Source: an uncultured Naasia sp. (GTDB taxonomy: Bacteria; Actinomycetota; Actinomycetes; Actinomycetales; Microbacteriaceae). From it: 64,000 nucleotides of DNA. Both the position numbers and the translations under genes were made by a program. The notes below the pieces were generated by a model. That model was given only the letters and a program-made list of their open reading frames with translations. It had not been told where the DNA came from and did no database searches. Location: the NCBI GenBank assembly GCA_913778905.1, contig CAJYYA010000010.1, positions 248,001 through 312,000 on the forward strand, written 5' to 3'. This document shows positions 9,565-19,879 of this stretch, piece by piece; within the stretch, counting starts at the first letter, position 1, and each line of letters opens with the position of its first letter.

Positions 9565-10458
9565 TCAGTGTGCGGCGGTCGGGTTCCGTTTGAGCAGTTT
9601 CGAGCCTCCCGTGATCACACCCACGATCACCAAACCGTAGGCGAGCCCGAGGAGGGCGAAGATGATCGTCTCCACGGTCCACGTCACAATCGCACCGGCC
9701 GCCTCGATCGCGTGGGTGATGGAGTGGACGAGGTCGTACGGCGCCGCCCAGAGGGTGGCGTGCAGGTTCTCGATCACGATGTGGCCACCCACCCAGAGCA
9801 TCGCGACGGTTCCGACGACACTGATCACCCGGAACACCGCCGGCATCGCCGCGACGACACGGGCGCCCCCGCGGCGAACGGAACGTTGCGGCGACTTCAT
9901 GAGGCGCAGGCCGATGTCGTCCACTTTGACGAGGAGAGCGACGGCTCCGTAGACGACCACCGTCAGAAGCAGTCCGACGATGAGCAGCGTGACCAGGGTC
10001 ATCCAGATACTGAGCCCGGGCTCGAGGCTCGCGAGGGCGATGAGCATGATCTCGGTGCTGAGGATGAGGTCCGTGCGGACAGCGCCGAAGACGAGCTTCT
10101 TCTCGTCCCGCGGCTCCTCCTCGTTCGCTGCCTCGTGGTGGCCGACGCCGAACCACTGCAGCACCTTCTCCGCGCCCTCGTAACAGAGGAAGCTGCCGCC
10201 GATCACGAGCAGATAGGGGAGCACCCAGGGCGCGAACGCGGTGAGCAGCAGCGCGATCGGTGTGATGATGACGAACTTGTTGACGAGGCTGCCGAGCGCG
10301 ATCTTCGCGACCACCGGCAGCTCGCGAGCCGGGGTGATGCCCTGCACGTATTGCGGGGTCACGGCCGCGTCGTCGATGACCACGCCGGCTGTTTTCGCGC
10401 TCGCACGGGTGGCGGCGGTCAGGATGTCGTCGAGGACGGCGAGGAGACCGACCGACAT
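9565..10458 (-). CDS. DUF808 family membrane protein
   Basis: MSVGLLAVLDDILTAATRASAKTAGVVIDDAAVTPQYVQG, multiple TM. Confidence 0.88.
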   Translation of the reverse strand: MSVGLLAVLDDILTAATRASAKTAGVVIDDAAVTPQYVQGITPARELPVVAKIALGSLVNKFVIITPIALLLTAFAPWVLPYLLVIGGSFLCYEGAEKVLQWFGVGHHEAANEEEPRDEKKLVFGAVRTDLILSTEIMLIALASLEPGLSIWMTLVTLLIVGLLLTVVVYGAVALLVKVDDIGLRLMKSPQRSVRRGGARVVAAMPAVFRVISVVGTVAMLWVGGHIVIENLHATLWAAPYDLVHSITHAIEAAGAIVTWTVETIIFALLGLAYGLVIVGVITGGSKLLKRNPTAAH

Positions 10459-10659
10459 GTGCACACTCCGAAGGATCAGCGGGACGAGAAGCGCCACGAA
10501 CGAGGTGGCCCGACCGAGGCTAGCGGCAGGAGCGCCCCGGAAGCCGGGCCCACGCGTGCGACTGCCAGTCCGAAGACAGGTTCGATCCGACATCTGAGGG
10601 GCCGTCCAGCCAGGCGGGAAAGGGTGGAGTCTCACCTCGACGACGAGAAAGGACGTGTG

Positions 10660-11715
10660 ATGAAAGCTGCTGTCTTCCACAACCAGGAGGATCTCCGCAT
10701 CGAGGAGGCGCCCGAACCTACTCCCGGGGCGGGCCAGGTGAAGATCCGCAACGCCTACGCGGGGATCTGCGGGTCCGACCTGCACGTCTTCTTCGACACC
10801 GCGAACGCCGGTCTCGATTTCACCACCCCGCACCCTGTGACCGGGTCGACGCTGCCGCAGATCCTCGGCCATGAGTTCTCCGGAACCGTCGTCGAGCTCG
10901 GCGAAGGCGTCGGGGATGTCAAGGTCGGCGACCGGGTGGCCGTGTGGCCCGTGTATTACTGCGGTGAGTGCGCGGCGTGCAAGAAGGGGGCGCCGAATGC
11001 CTGCACCAAGATCGGCTTCCACGGATTGACGAGTCACGGCGGCGGGATGGCCGAGTTCACGGTCGTCGACTCCGACAAGCTCCATGTGCTGCCGGAGAAC
11101 GTCGACCTGCGTCTGGGCGCCCTGGTCGAGCCGATGGCCGTCGCGTGGCACGCTGTCGCCCGAAGCGAGATCGGTGCGGGGTCCTCGGCACTGATCGCAG
11201 GCGCGGGTCCGATCGGCATCGGCGTCTACTTCGCCCTCAAGGCCAGGGGCGTGGAGACGATCATCGTGTCCGAGCCGAGTGAGGGACGACGGGAAGCGAT
11301 TCGCAGAGTGGGCGCCCAGCACGTCATCGACCCGTCGAGACAGGACCTCGGAGACACCGTGCGCGAGCTCACGGGCGGGGACGGAGTGGATGCCGCATTC
11401 GACGCAGCCGGTGTGGCCCCGGCCATCACCTCCGGTATCGCGGCGTTGACCCCGTTGGGGAAGCTCGTGGTGGTAGCCCTTCACGGCAAGGCCATGGAGT
11501 TCAATCCGACGCAGCTCGTGATGGGGGAGACCCTGCTCATGGGATCGCTCGGCTACACCCAGGACGACTTCGACGAAGTCATCCGCGCGATGTCGGACGG
11601 TGTCTACGACACCACGGGCTGGGTCGATGTCATCGGCCTCGACGACGTCGAGTCGACCATGCGCGAACTGCACGAGGGCCGCGGCATGAAGAAGCTGGTG
11701 GCCAGCACCGACTGA
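10660..11715 (+). CDS. Zinc-dependent alcohol/2,3-butanediol dehydrogenase
   Basis: GICGSDLH, GHEFSGTVVELGEGV, CGECAACKKGAPNACTK, GAGPIGIGV. Confidence 0.92.
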   Translation: MKAAVFHNQEDLRIEEAPEPTPGAGQVKIRNAYAGICGSDLHVFFDTANAGLDFTTPHPVTGSTLPQILGHEFSGTVVELGEGVGDVKVGDRVAVWPVYYCGECAACKKGAPNACTKIGFHGLTSHGGGMAEFTVVDSDKLHVLPENVDLRLGALVEPMAVAWHAVARSEIGAGSSALIAGAGPIGIGVYFALKARGVETIIVSEPSEGRREAIRRVGAQHVIDPSRQDLGDTVRELTGGDGVDAAFDAAGVAPAITSGIAALTPLGKLVVVALHGKAMEFNPTQLVMGETLLMGSLGYTQDDFDEVIRAMSDGVYDTTGWVDVIGLDDVESTMRELHEGRGMKKLVASTD

Positions 11716-11733
11716 CCCGGCAGCCCCCCGCCC

Positions 11734-11760
11734 GCCCATTGAGCGCAGCGAAATGCAGGG
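11734..11760 (+). repeat. Family A element (GCCCATTGAGCGCAGCGAAATGCAGGG)
   Basis: 18 nt after ADH stop; 12 copies in window. Confidence 0.95.
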
Positions 11761-11770
11761 CCCTCATCCC

Positions 11771-11797
11771 GCCCATTGAGCGCAGCGAAATGCAGGG
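11771..11797 (+). repeat. Family A element
   Basis: Identical 27-mer to the 11734 copy. Confidence 0.95.
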
Positions 11798-11798
11798 C

Positions 11799-13125
11799 TC
11801 AGAACGGCGGCGCACCCGACCCGGGTGGCTCGTCTCGATTCACGACGAGCCACCCGGTCATCGGTTTCGGGGGTGCGCCGACCCGCGGCCGGGGCCACGG
11901 CGCCGGCTTGGTCTCGTACTTCCGGCCCGTCGGCGATGTCCAGCTGAGGACTTCGCCGGGATCGTGCCGGACCCGCCACCTGCCGCGCTCTTTGAGGCGA
12001 TGATGCCCGCGACAGAGGTGCGCGAGGTTGGTCTCGACGGTCTCTCCGTGCTCTTGCCACGGCACCGTGTGATCGATGTCGCACAACACCGCCGATCGGG
12101 AGCATCCGACGAACCGGCAGACCTCGTCACGAGTCCGAAGTAACCGCTTGAGCTCGGCCGGCACTCGGTAGGTCGTCCGCCCGAATGACTTGGTCGCCCC
12201 GTCAGCGGGGTCGGTGAGGATGCGGATGAATCCCGGCGCCTGAGTACACAGCTCTCGCGCCGTCTCCGCGTCGATAGGGCCGTACCCGTCCAGGGCAGCA
12301 GGCGCGTCATCGAGACCCATCGCCGTCAGAACGGGCACCTGGAGCAGCACCTCGGGACGGACGCCGCGCCGCGGGTGACGGAACGACCGCGGCGCCTGGC
12401 AGGAAAGGAGGGACCACCCCCGCTGCGTCGATGATGAGGTCGCGGAAGACATCAGCCTCGAGTTGGGAGAGGGTCCTCGTCTCTCCCTCGACCTTCAATG
12501 CGCGCGCGAGCCCGGTCACCGCGGCGGCCGCACCGACCGCTTGCTCGGCTGGGAGGAGAGCGCCGTACCAGGCCATCCCGTCCGGTGCCGCTTCGAGTCC
12601 GACCCGCCGTTCCTGGACAGCCTCCCGGTGACGTTCGATGAGAGCCTCGGGCTCCAGCGATGCGCGCACGCGCTGCGCCAGACGCTCGAAGCGGGTGATA
12701 CCGAGACCGCTCGCACGGAGCATCTGATCCTCGTACGGCTCGAGCGACGGTGCGGAGAGTCCATCCGACTCGTGCACGAGGGCGCGAGCGTGGATCTCGG
12801 GCAGGTCTCCGACGCGAAGGGCGGCGAGCGTCCGCGGGAAGTCGTGGACCAGTCGACGAGCCAGGTCGAGTTGGGTGTGCGCAGCACGCTCGCCTATCCG
12901 CAAGGCCGCCGCCACCTCCGCTCGAAGGTCTCGCCAGGCGAGGTCGTCGGGCGCCGTCCACGCGGCGCCGGTCTCCTCCGCCGCGATGACACGCAGCCTG
13001 TCGAGCAATTCATACCGCTCGGCGGCCGCGGCACCGGCGCGTACGGCGGAGTCGGCGATCAGGTCGACGATGGCGCGTGACGACGCCGAGACCTCCGCCT
13101 CGTCACCGTCTCCGCCGTTCCGCAT
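11799..13125 (-). pseudogene. DUF222/HNH endonuclease (13E12-type) with frameshift
   Basis: DUF222 part in ORF 12307..13323 frame (start ATG 13125), HNH part (CRFVGCSRSAVLCDIDHTVPWQEHGETVETNLAHLCRGHHRLK) in ORF 11799..12452 frame; frames switch around 12340-12400. Confidence 0.8.
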
Positions 13126-13232
13126 GCTCCTATCGAAGCAGCAACCACCGACACGACAATCCCGTAAACCGCCTCTGATCAGCCAACCTTCGACCACTAC
13201 TTGAAGCGAGTTTCTCTCAGCACCCGCCGCCC

Positions 13233-13259
13233 GCCCATTGAGCGAAGCGAAATGCAGGG
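13233..13259 (+). repeat. Family A element (GCCCATTGAGCGAAGCGAAATGCAGGG)
   Basis: Exact consensus, between HNH gene start and permease stop. Confidence 0.95.
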
Positions 13260-13327
13260 CCGACCGCTCACCGAAACGGCCGCCGAACCCCTTGGGGATC
13301 CGACGGCCGTCACACGAGGTCATGATC

Positions 13328-14608
13328 TCAGCTCAGTCGCTGCTTCTCCGTGCCGCGCACCCGCGCGATTGCGGACATGAGGTGATAGACCACGATCGCG
13401 GCAACCGTTCCGAGGATGATGCCCTGGAACGACAGGTCACCGAACGTGACGGTGAAGTTCGCGATGCCCATGATCAGCGCGATGCCCGCGGTGAGCTGAT
13501 TGACGGGCTTGCTGAAGTCGACCTTGTTCTCGACCCAGATGCGCACACCGATGATGCCGATGAGGCCGTACAGCGCGGTGGTCACACCGCCGATGACTCC
13601 CGGCGGGATGGTGAAGATGATCGCGCCGATCTTGGGGGAGAGGCCCAGCAGGATCGCGGTGATGCCGGCCACCCAGTAGGCGGCGGTGGAGAAGACGCGG
13701 GTCGCGGCCATGACGCCGATGTTCTCACCGTAGGTCGTTGTCGGGGATCCGCCGCCGATGCCGGCGAGCACGGTGGCGGCGCCGTCCGCGAAGAGGGCGC
13801 GTCCGGTGACGTGATCGAGATCACGGTCGATGAGATTGCCGACGCCCTTGATGTGGCCGACGTTCTCCGCGATGAGGGCGAGAACGACCGGGAGGAACAT
13901 GGCATAGACGCCGATGTTTGCGGCCGAGAACTCGGGGGCCGTGAAGGTCGGGAAGCCGACCCAGGCCGCGTCGCCGACCGCGCTGAAGTCGACCTCGCCC
14001 GCGATCGCGGAGGCGATGTAGCCGACGATGACGCCCAGGACGATCGAGAGGCGCCCGAGGAAGCCCTTGAACACGACGGCCGCGAGAACGATTGCGAGCA
14101 GGGTGATGACGGCGATGAGCGGGGACTTCGCGAAGTTGTCGCGAGCCGCCGGGGCGAGATTGAAGCCGATGAGGGCGACGATCGATCCGCTGACGATCGG
14201 AGGCATGAGCACGTCGATCCAGCGGGTGCCGACGAAGTTCACGAGCAGGCCGATGAGGGCCAGGATCGCGCCGGTGATGATGATGCCGGCGAGGGCCGTG
14301 CCGGGCCCGCCTGCGGTGACAGCCGCGCCGATCGGAGCGAGGAACGCGAACGACGAGCCCAGGTAGGAGGGCAGCTTGTTCCAAGTGATGACGAGGAAGA
14401 GCAGCGTGCCGATGCCCGAGAAGAACAGGGTGGTCGCGGGCGGGAAGCCGGTGATGATCGGCACGAGGAACGTCGCGCCGAACATCGCGACGACGTGCTG
14501 CATGCCGAAACCGATGGTCCGAGGCCAGGTCAGCCGCTCCTCGGGCAGGACGATCTCATCCGAGGCGACTGTCTTGCCGTCGCCGTGCAGCTTCCAGAGC
14601 TCTGCCAT
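13328..14608 (-). CDS. uraA: NCS2 family uracil/xanthine permease
   Basis: MQHVVAMFGATFLVPIITG, ALIAENVGHIKGVG, GGSPTTTYGENIGVMAATRV. Confidence 0.9.
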   Translation of the reverse strand: MAELWKLHGDGKTVASDEIVLPEERLTWPRTIGFGMQHVVAMFGATFLVPIITGFPPATTLFFSGIGTLLFLVITWNKLPSYLGSSFAFLAPIGAAVTAGGPGTALAGIIITGAILALIGLLVNFVGTRWIDVLMPPIVSGSIVALIGFNLAPAARDNFAKSPLIAVITLLAIVLAAVVFKGFLGRLSIVLGVIVGYIASAIAGEVDFSAVGDAAWVGFPTFTAPEFSAANIGVYAMFLPVVLALIAENVGHIKGVGNLIDRDLDHVTGRALFADGAATVLAGIGGGSPTTTYGENIGVMAATRVFSTAAYWVAGITAILLGLSPKIGAIIFTIPPGVIGGVTTALYGLIGIIGVRIWVENKVDFSKPVNQLTAGIALIMGIANFTVTFGDLSFQGIILGTVAAIVVYHLMSAIARVRGTEKQRLS

Positions 14609-14753
14609 CTGTTCTCCTCGACGCCCGCGTGGCGCGGATGCGCCGAGTGCGCGCGGGCTGTGACGAGCCTAGGGATCAGCAGAGAATCGGCGTGCCGCGA
14701 CGCGCACAGCACCCCTCACATTCCTTGCCCGAGCCTCGCATCCGTGCCCCGAT

Positions 14754-17700
14754 TCACGCGCCGACTCTCAGATGACGGCCACCACCACGGCGGCGGAGCC
14801 TGAGAATCGTCAACACGCCGCCGGCCGCCACGATGACCAATCCGATCAGGAAGGCAGCCAGACCATCGAATCCGGTCGCAGGGAGCGCGCCCGGCAAAGT
14901 GTTCCTCACCGTCACGGTGAGCCGCTCGGCGTCGGCGGTCGCGAAAACCGCCGAGCGCTCGGAGAACGTGCGATCGCCGGCTTCGATGCTCGTCGATGTC
15001 GCGGAACCGGCGTCGGTCTCGGCAAGGGTGCAGTCGCTGCCGCGGAGGACCGACAGGCTGTATTCGCCACCTGCCCGGGCGGTGAAGTCGGCATTCCCGG
15101 AAGCGATCGCCACTCGCTTCGGCAGGGACGACGCCTCGTCCGGATCGCGCCACGAACACGCGGCGGAGAAGCCGTAGTCGTAGGGTTCCGGTTCGGTCGA
15201 ACCCGGAGTGATTTTCCGGACCGTCAGATCGGTCAGGTCGTACCGGTATGAAGCGCTCAGGATTCCCGCGTCATCCGATCCCACGACCGCGCGGTCGATG
15301 AGGCGACGCTCCGTGAAGGGCGACGGATCGGACTCCCTCACGCTGCAAAGAGCCCCACGCGGCAGCGAGATGGTCTTCAACGCGTCGGGCCCGACGAGTT
15401 CGAGCCGCCCTGAATCGGGCAGCGGCAGCGGAGCGCCGTCCGAATAGAAGCACGCGAGCCGGAAAGCACGGACCTTCCCGGCGGAGTACACGTTGGCCCC
15501 GACACCGGAGCTCGTCAGGGTCATCGGGAGTGCAGCGACCTCGAATTCAGCGCTGAATGCGGCCCCATCACCGGCCGGAGTCACGGTCACCTGCCGCACG
15601 CCATCCGCCGGAACAATCATCGTCGCGTGGTTGTCGTTCTCGAGTCGACTCGTGCACACCGCCCCGATGGGCAGACCGGAGAAGGAGGAGGTGGCATTCG
15701 CCACCACGTCGGTCAGGGTCTGCCACGCAGGCGTCGTCTGAGGATGCAGGACCAGCCCGTTGAACGCGCATGTGGTCGAGACGGCGAACACGTCCGCGGA
15801 GTGCCGAGGGGCGTCATCGCCGCGGACCACCACGCTGATCGTCAGGGGCGCGCTGTCGAAGATGTGTGTCACGACGACGGGTACATCGCCGTCGTCCACG
15901 GTCACCGTCGGGCTGGAGACGACTGTCGAGGTGGCTCCGCCGTCGCTCTGCGACGCGACCTCGCACCGCGCCCCGGCGGGGAGCAGACCGAGCGGCGAAG
16001 AGGCCCGCGGGTCCTGAGGAGTGCCGTCCGGCAGGAAGCCGAGCGTGAGGAGCCCTCCGACACCGACACCGGGAACGGGGACTCCGTTGAACGTGCAGGC
16101 GACCGAGACCGAGGTCGCGGTATTGGCACTCCAGGCAGCGGCTCCGGTATTGACCACGGAGATGTCGACCGAACCGGCATCGAAACGGTTGTCGACGGCC
16201 ACGATCCCGGCTGGCGCCACCTCTATCGTCGGCGGATCGGCGACCGCTGATCGACCATCGACGGAGTAACCGACCACTCCTCCGTTGCCGACCGTCTGAG
16301 TGACGACGCACTCCGCCCCGCGCACGATACCGGCGGACCGACTGGTCCCTCCGACAGGCGGGAAGGTGAAGCGCTGGTCGACGGTCAGGGGACGGCCGTT
16401 GAAGGTGCACGCTCCGATCGAAACGGTGGTGTCCGCATTCGAGAACTCGGCGGCACGGCCCGTCGTGCCGCTCACGATCTCGATCTCATCCGTCGGATAA
16501 ATGGCCCGGATCCGGAGGGTGTCATCGGAGGACGGGCTCACCCTTGCAGCCGCGGCCGAGATGTCGGGGCTCCACCCCCCGGTCGAGCCGGCTCCGTACT
16601 CGGTCGTCGAGCGCCCCGAGTCGGAGACCGCCGTGATACGGCAGTCGGCGCCGTCATCGGCCGCCACCAGGGCGGTTCCGCCTCCGGCCGGGATCTCAAC
16701 CGCGCCGGGGGTGTCGATGCCCCCGATCTCGCAGCTGTAGTCCACCGTGTAGGCGACGTTCGCCGCCGCGCTGCCCGCGCCCGCGTTCTCGAGGGTGATC
16801 GCGAGAGGAGATGCGTCGTAGGTGTTCACCACCGTCGCCGAAGAACCGGTCGCCCCGACGACGACCGTCGAACCGGGGCGGAAGGCCACCGCAACGGCGC
16901 CTCTGGTGTTCATCTCGAAGATCCCGCAGGTCGCGCCCACGGGGACGCCGTCCAAGACAGCAGGGCCACCGAGACGCATGTCGGCGGAGAAGGTGGGGCT
17001 GATCCCCTCGCCGCGGAAGGAGCACGCCGCGGTCACGGGGAAGATGGCGCCCGTCGGTGCCGTTCCCGACCCGTCGACCTGCTTGTCGATGGTGATCGAA
17101 GCGGTCGTGAACGTGTTGGTGACCTCGACCGTGGCGGGCCCTGCCGGTGGGATGTTCACCGGGCGCGGGGATGAGGTCGGTATGCCGCCGACCGAATACT
17201 CGATCACCGAGGCACCCGCCGCGTGCGTTTCCGTCACGACGCAGGACGCTCCCACCGGGATCCCATCGATCCGCGTCTCGAACGATGCCCCGACTCGAGC
17301 TGCGGGAACGCGCACGGTTCCCGAGACGGCAGGGGAGGGGAGGCCGATCACGCGGCCCTCGAACGTGCAGGTCACAGCGAAGACGTTGTCGCCGAGCGCG
17401 AACTCCGAGGACCCTCCGGTCAGCCGCGAGCGTCCCTTTATGACGAGGGCACCGACCTCGTAGGTGTTGACGAACTGCACCGGGTTCGCGCCGCTCACGA
17501 GTGTCACCGAGGTCGTCCCCGGCTCGACTCGCGTCGCTCCGCGGGTGTCGGATTCACTGACCGAGCACGTCCATCCCGCGCGGAGTCCGTCCACCTGCGC
17601 GGGGAAGCCCGGCTCCATGGAGACGGTCTTCGTCAGACGGGTCTCGCCCGTCGCTTCGGTGCAGACGAGGGAAGCCGCCCACGGTCCTCGCGCGAAGTCG

Positions 17701-19436
17701 GCCCCCTGCCCCGTGGTGACGGGGCCCACCGTCACCGAGGCGGAAGGGACTCGACGCTCCCAGATCAGCGCGAATCCGGATGCCGGCTGCTGGGACGTCA
17801 TCAGGGGCAGCATGGCCAGACGGTTGTTCAGTAGGGGAGAGATGAAGGAGCGGCCGCTGCCACCACCGCCACCGGCATCGTCGTTGGCGCCGTAGTCGCC
17901 GCCGGTCCCTCCTTGGAGGCCGCCGCCTCCGCCGCCACCGCCGCCCCCGTGATCGGAGTGCGAGCCGTTGTCGCCGGAGGACTTCCACGAGCAGCCGGTG
18001 CAGCCGCCCGCCGTCGTGTCGACGTGGCCAGAGTTCAGCGTCCAGCCATGGCGGCCGTCGGCGATGCTGGCTGTGCCGGGGATTCCGTTCGCGTTGCCTC
18101 CGTCCCCGCCGTGAGCGTTGGTGAAGAAGGTGTAGTACTTCCCGCCGGGAGCTCCGCCGCCCCCGCTCACGATGAGGGGGCCAACAGGTCCGGTGATGGA
18201 CGAGGCCGTCCCGCCGTCGCCACCGTCGTCTCCGAAGGTCGAGCTCGACGTGCCCTTGCCTCCACCGGCGTAGGTCGGATCGCAGCCTGTGACCGTCTGC
18301 GGTACGCCGGGCGCGTCGTATGAGGCGATCACCATCCCGCCGTCGCCCTTGCGGGCGAGGCCGTCTCCCGAATCGCTCTGACCGCCCATCATCGCAACGG
18401 TGTACTGGGTGACGGCGGGGTCGGGTTCCAGGACGAGTGCGGGCTGACCGCAGAGGAGCTCGCGGGGAGCGCCCCCGATGACGGTGATGGTCCCCGCTCC
18501 TCTGGCATTGGTCCCGAACCACGCCTTCGACACACCGGGTCGAGCGAAGGACTGGCCCCCGCCACCTCCGCCGCCGGCCCCGAAGCCACGGAAGTTGCCC
18601 GCGCCACCGTACCCGCCCCCGGAGGGCCAGCCTCCGCCACCGCCTCCGCCGCCGACCTCGGCACTCTCACCGAAGTAGGCCGTCGGCCCGTCCTGCCCCG
18701 ATGGATGGCTGGTCGACAAGTACCAGGCACCACCGGGACCGCCTGCGCCGTCTGCGCCGCGGTCGGTGTTCGCGAGTCTTCCGTCGCCGGCCGGCGCGCC
18801 CGCGTTACCGCCGCCACCGCCCGGATAGAGCTTGGTCGTCGTCAGACCCACCAGCTCGGTGTTGTTGCTCCCGCCGCCGCCTCCGCCGCCCGCTACGAGG
18901 AACGGAGCACCTGCACCGTCTCTTCCCCAGACCCCACTCGCTCCACCGCCGCCGGCCCCCGGAGATCCGCCGCCGAAGATGGGCTTGACGCGAGCGATGC
19001 CGCCCCGTCCGCCAGGCTGGAAACCCGCTCCGCCGTCCACCCCGGACCCACGGGCACCGAGTTGGAAACTCAATTCCTTCTCGGCGGCGACGTCGATGAC
19101 TGCCAGGACGGCACCGCCGCCGCCGCCCTGTGCCCATCCGGTGGTTCCGCTGCGGGTGAGGGTGGGGGCGACGAAGGGCTCCGCTTCCGCCCCTTGAGCT
19201 CCAGTGAGAAGAACCGAGACCGTGGTGACGCCCGTGGGGATCTCGATAGCCGACGGGTCGTCGCCGACCTGGTCGTGGGTGAACGTGCACGACCCACCGG
19301 AGACCAGTTCGGGACAGGAGAACACACCGGCCGCCGAAGCGGTCGGATCCGACGCGGTGGGGGCGATGGCTGCGAGAGAGCCGACCAGTAGAGCCTCCGC
19401 TGTGACACCTGCGCCGAAGGTAAGCGAGATTCTCAT
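14754..19436 (-). CDS. Large LPxTG surface protein: signal peptide, Gly-rich domain, nine Cys-paired DUF5979-like modules, LPATG anchor
   Basis: Start ATG 19436 (MRISLTFGAGVT); GGGGG-rich N-half; repeated C-T/S-F-x-G...G-A-x-C-x-V-x-E/Q pairs; LPATGFDGLAAFLIGLVIVAAGGVLTILRLRRRG. Confidence 0.85.
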   Translation of the reverse strand: MRISLTFGAGVTAEALLVGSLAAIAPTASDPTASAAGVFSCPELVSGGSCTFTHDQVGDDPSAIEIPTGVTTVSVLLTGAQGAEAEPFVAPTLTRSGTTGWAQGGGGGAVLAVIDVAAEKELSFQLGARGSGVDGGAGFQPGGRGGIARVKPIFGGGSPGAGGGGASGVWGRDGAGAPFLVAGGGGGGGSNNTELVGLTTTKLYPGGGGGNAGAPAGDGRLANTDRGADGAGGPGGAWYLSTSHPSGQDGPTAYFGESAEVGGGGGGGGWPSGGGYGGAGNFRGFGAGGGGGGGQSFARPGVSKAWFGTNARGAGTITVIGGAPRELLCGQPALVLEPDPAVTQYTVAMMGGQSDSGDGLARKGDGGMVIASYDAPGVPQTVTGCDPTYAGGGKGTSSSTFGDDGGDGGTASSITGPVGPLIVSGGGGAPGGKYYTFFTNAHGGDGGNANGIPGTASIADGRHGWTLNSGHVDTTAGGCTGCSWKSSGDNGSHSDHGGGGGGGGGGLQGGTGGDYGANDDAGGGGGSGRSFISPLLNNRLAMLPLMTSQQPASGFALIWERRVPSASVTVGPVTTGQGADFARGPWAASLVCTEATGETRLTKTVSMEPGFPAQVDGLRAGWTCSVSESDTRGATRVEPGTTSVTLVSGANPVQFVNTYEVGALVIKGRSRLTGGSSEFALGDNVFAVTCTFEGRVIGLPSPAVSGTVRVPAARVGASFETRIDGIPVGASCVVTETHAAGASVIEYSVGGIPTSSPRPVNIPPAGPATVEVTNTFTTASITIDKQVDGSGTAPTGAIFPVTAACSFRGEGISPTFSADMRLGGPAVLDGVPVGATCGIFEMNTRGAVAVAFRPGSTVVVGATGSSATVVNTYDASPLAITLENAGAGSAAANVAYTVDYSCEIGGIDTPGAVEIPAGGGTALVAADDGADCRITAVSDSGRSTTEYGAGSTGGWSPDISAAAARVSPSSDDTLRIRAIYPTDEIEIVSGTTGRAAEFSNADTTVSIGACTFNGRPLTVDQRFTFPPVGGTSRSAGIVRGAECVVTQTVGNGGVVGYSVDGRSAVADPPTIEVAPAGIVAVDNRFDAGSVDISVVNTGAAAWSANTATSVSVACTFNGVPVPGVGVGGLLTLGFLPDGTPQDPRASSPLGLLPAGARCEVASQSDGGATSTVVSSPTVTVDDGDVPVVVTHIFDSAPLTISVVVRGDDAPRHSADVFAVSTTCAFNGLVLHPQTTPAWQTLTDVVANATSSFSGLPIGAVCTSRLENDNHATMIVPADGVRQVTVTPAGDGAAFSAEFEVAALPMTLTSSGVGANVYSAGKVRAFRLACFYSDGAPLPLPDSGRLELVGPDALKTISLPRGALCSVRESDPSPFTERRLIDRAVVGSDDAGILSASYRYDLTDLTVRKITPGSTEPEPYDYGFSAACSWRDPDEASSLPKRVAIASGNADFTARAGGEYSLSVLRGSDCTLAETDAGSATSTSIEAGDRTFSERSAVFATADAERLTVTVRNTLPGALPATGFDGLAAFLIGLVIVAAGGVLTILRLRRRGGGRHLRVGA

Positions 19437-19867
19437 TCTGTGGCCCTGTCCGGTGTCTGCGACGACACCGTGCGGGGGACGGGTCGGACATCGTTGGACT
19501 CGCTCGAAGGCGACGACCCGATCGGTATCGTCTCGATACTCGCACCGCGCGGCGTCGAGGGGAATACTCCAGCCGCTCGAATTCGAGATCCGCTCACATG
19601 GGGTCGAGGGATCCCGTTTCGGTCCACGCCTCAAGATCCTCGGAGGAGTAGAAGACCCGCGGCGCTCGACCGCCTTCACCGCGGCCATGGCCCGCCGCTG
19701 TAGCTCGTCGTCACCGGCGAAGCGGACGATCTTCGAGCCGCGGAACTCCTTCGACCCGCGTCGGCGCGATGACGAAGCTAGATATGACCGTTCCCCGCTA
19801 ACGAACCGTTGTGCATCGCGGCGAGCGAACAACCCCTTGCGCCTCGTTCACGTTGGCCGTAACGTAC

Positions 19868-19879
19868 AACCAAATGGTT
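19868..19879. promoter_or_regulatory. Candidate ArsR operator (AACCA-AA-TGGTT) overlapping the regulator start codon
   Basis: Perfect inverted repeat in AACCAAATGGTT, at the ATG of the ArsR-type gene. Confidence 0.5.

Noticed and set aside
9568-11715. N-terminal extension (9568-10659) of the ADH ORF
   Set aside because: Runs antisense to the DUF808 gene; the dehydrogenase begins at the ATG at 10660.
13238-14803. 521-aa plus-strand ORF
   Set aside because: Antisense to the NCS2 permease; low-complexity D/E/R/H composition.
17860-19140. Dense GCC/GCCGCC (Gly-codon) short repeats resembling a repeat array
   Set aside because: In-frame glycine codons of the surface protein; no conserved repeat/spacer structure, so not a CRISPR.
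19437-19832. 5' extension of the large surface-protein ORF
   Set aside because: The signal peptide begins at MRISLTFGAGVT (ATG 19436); the extension has no export or domain features.
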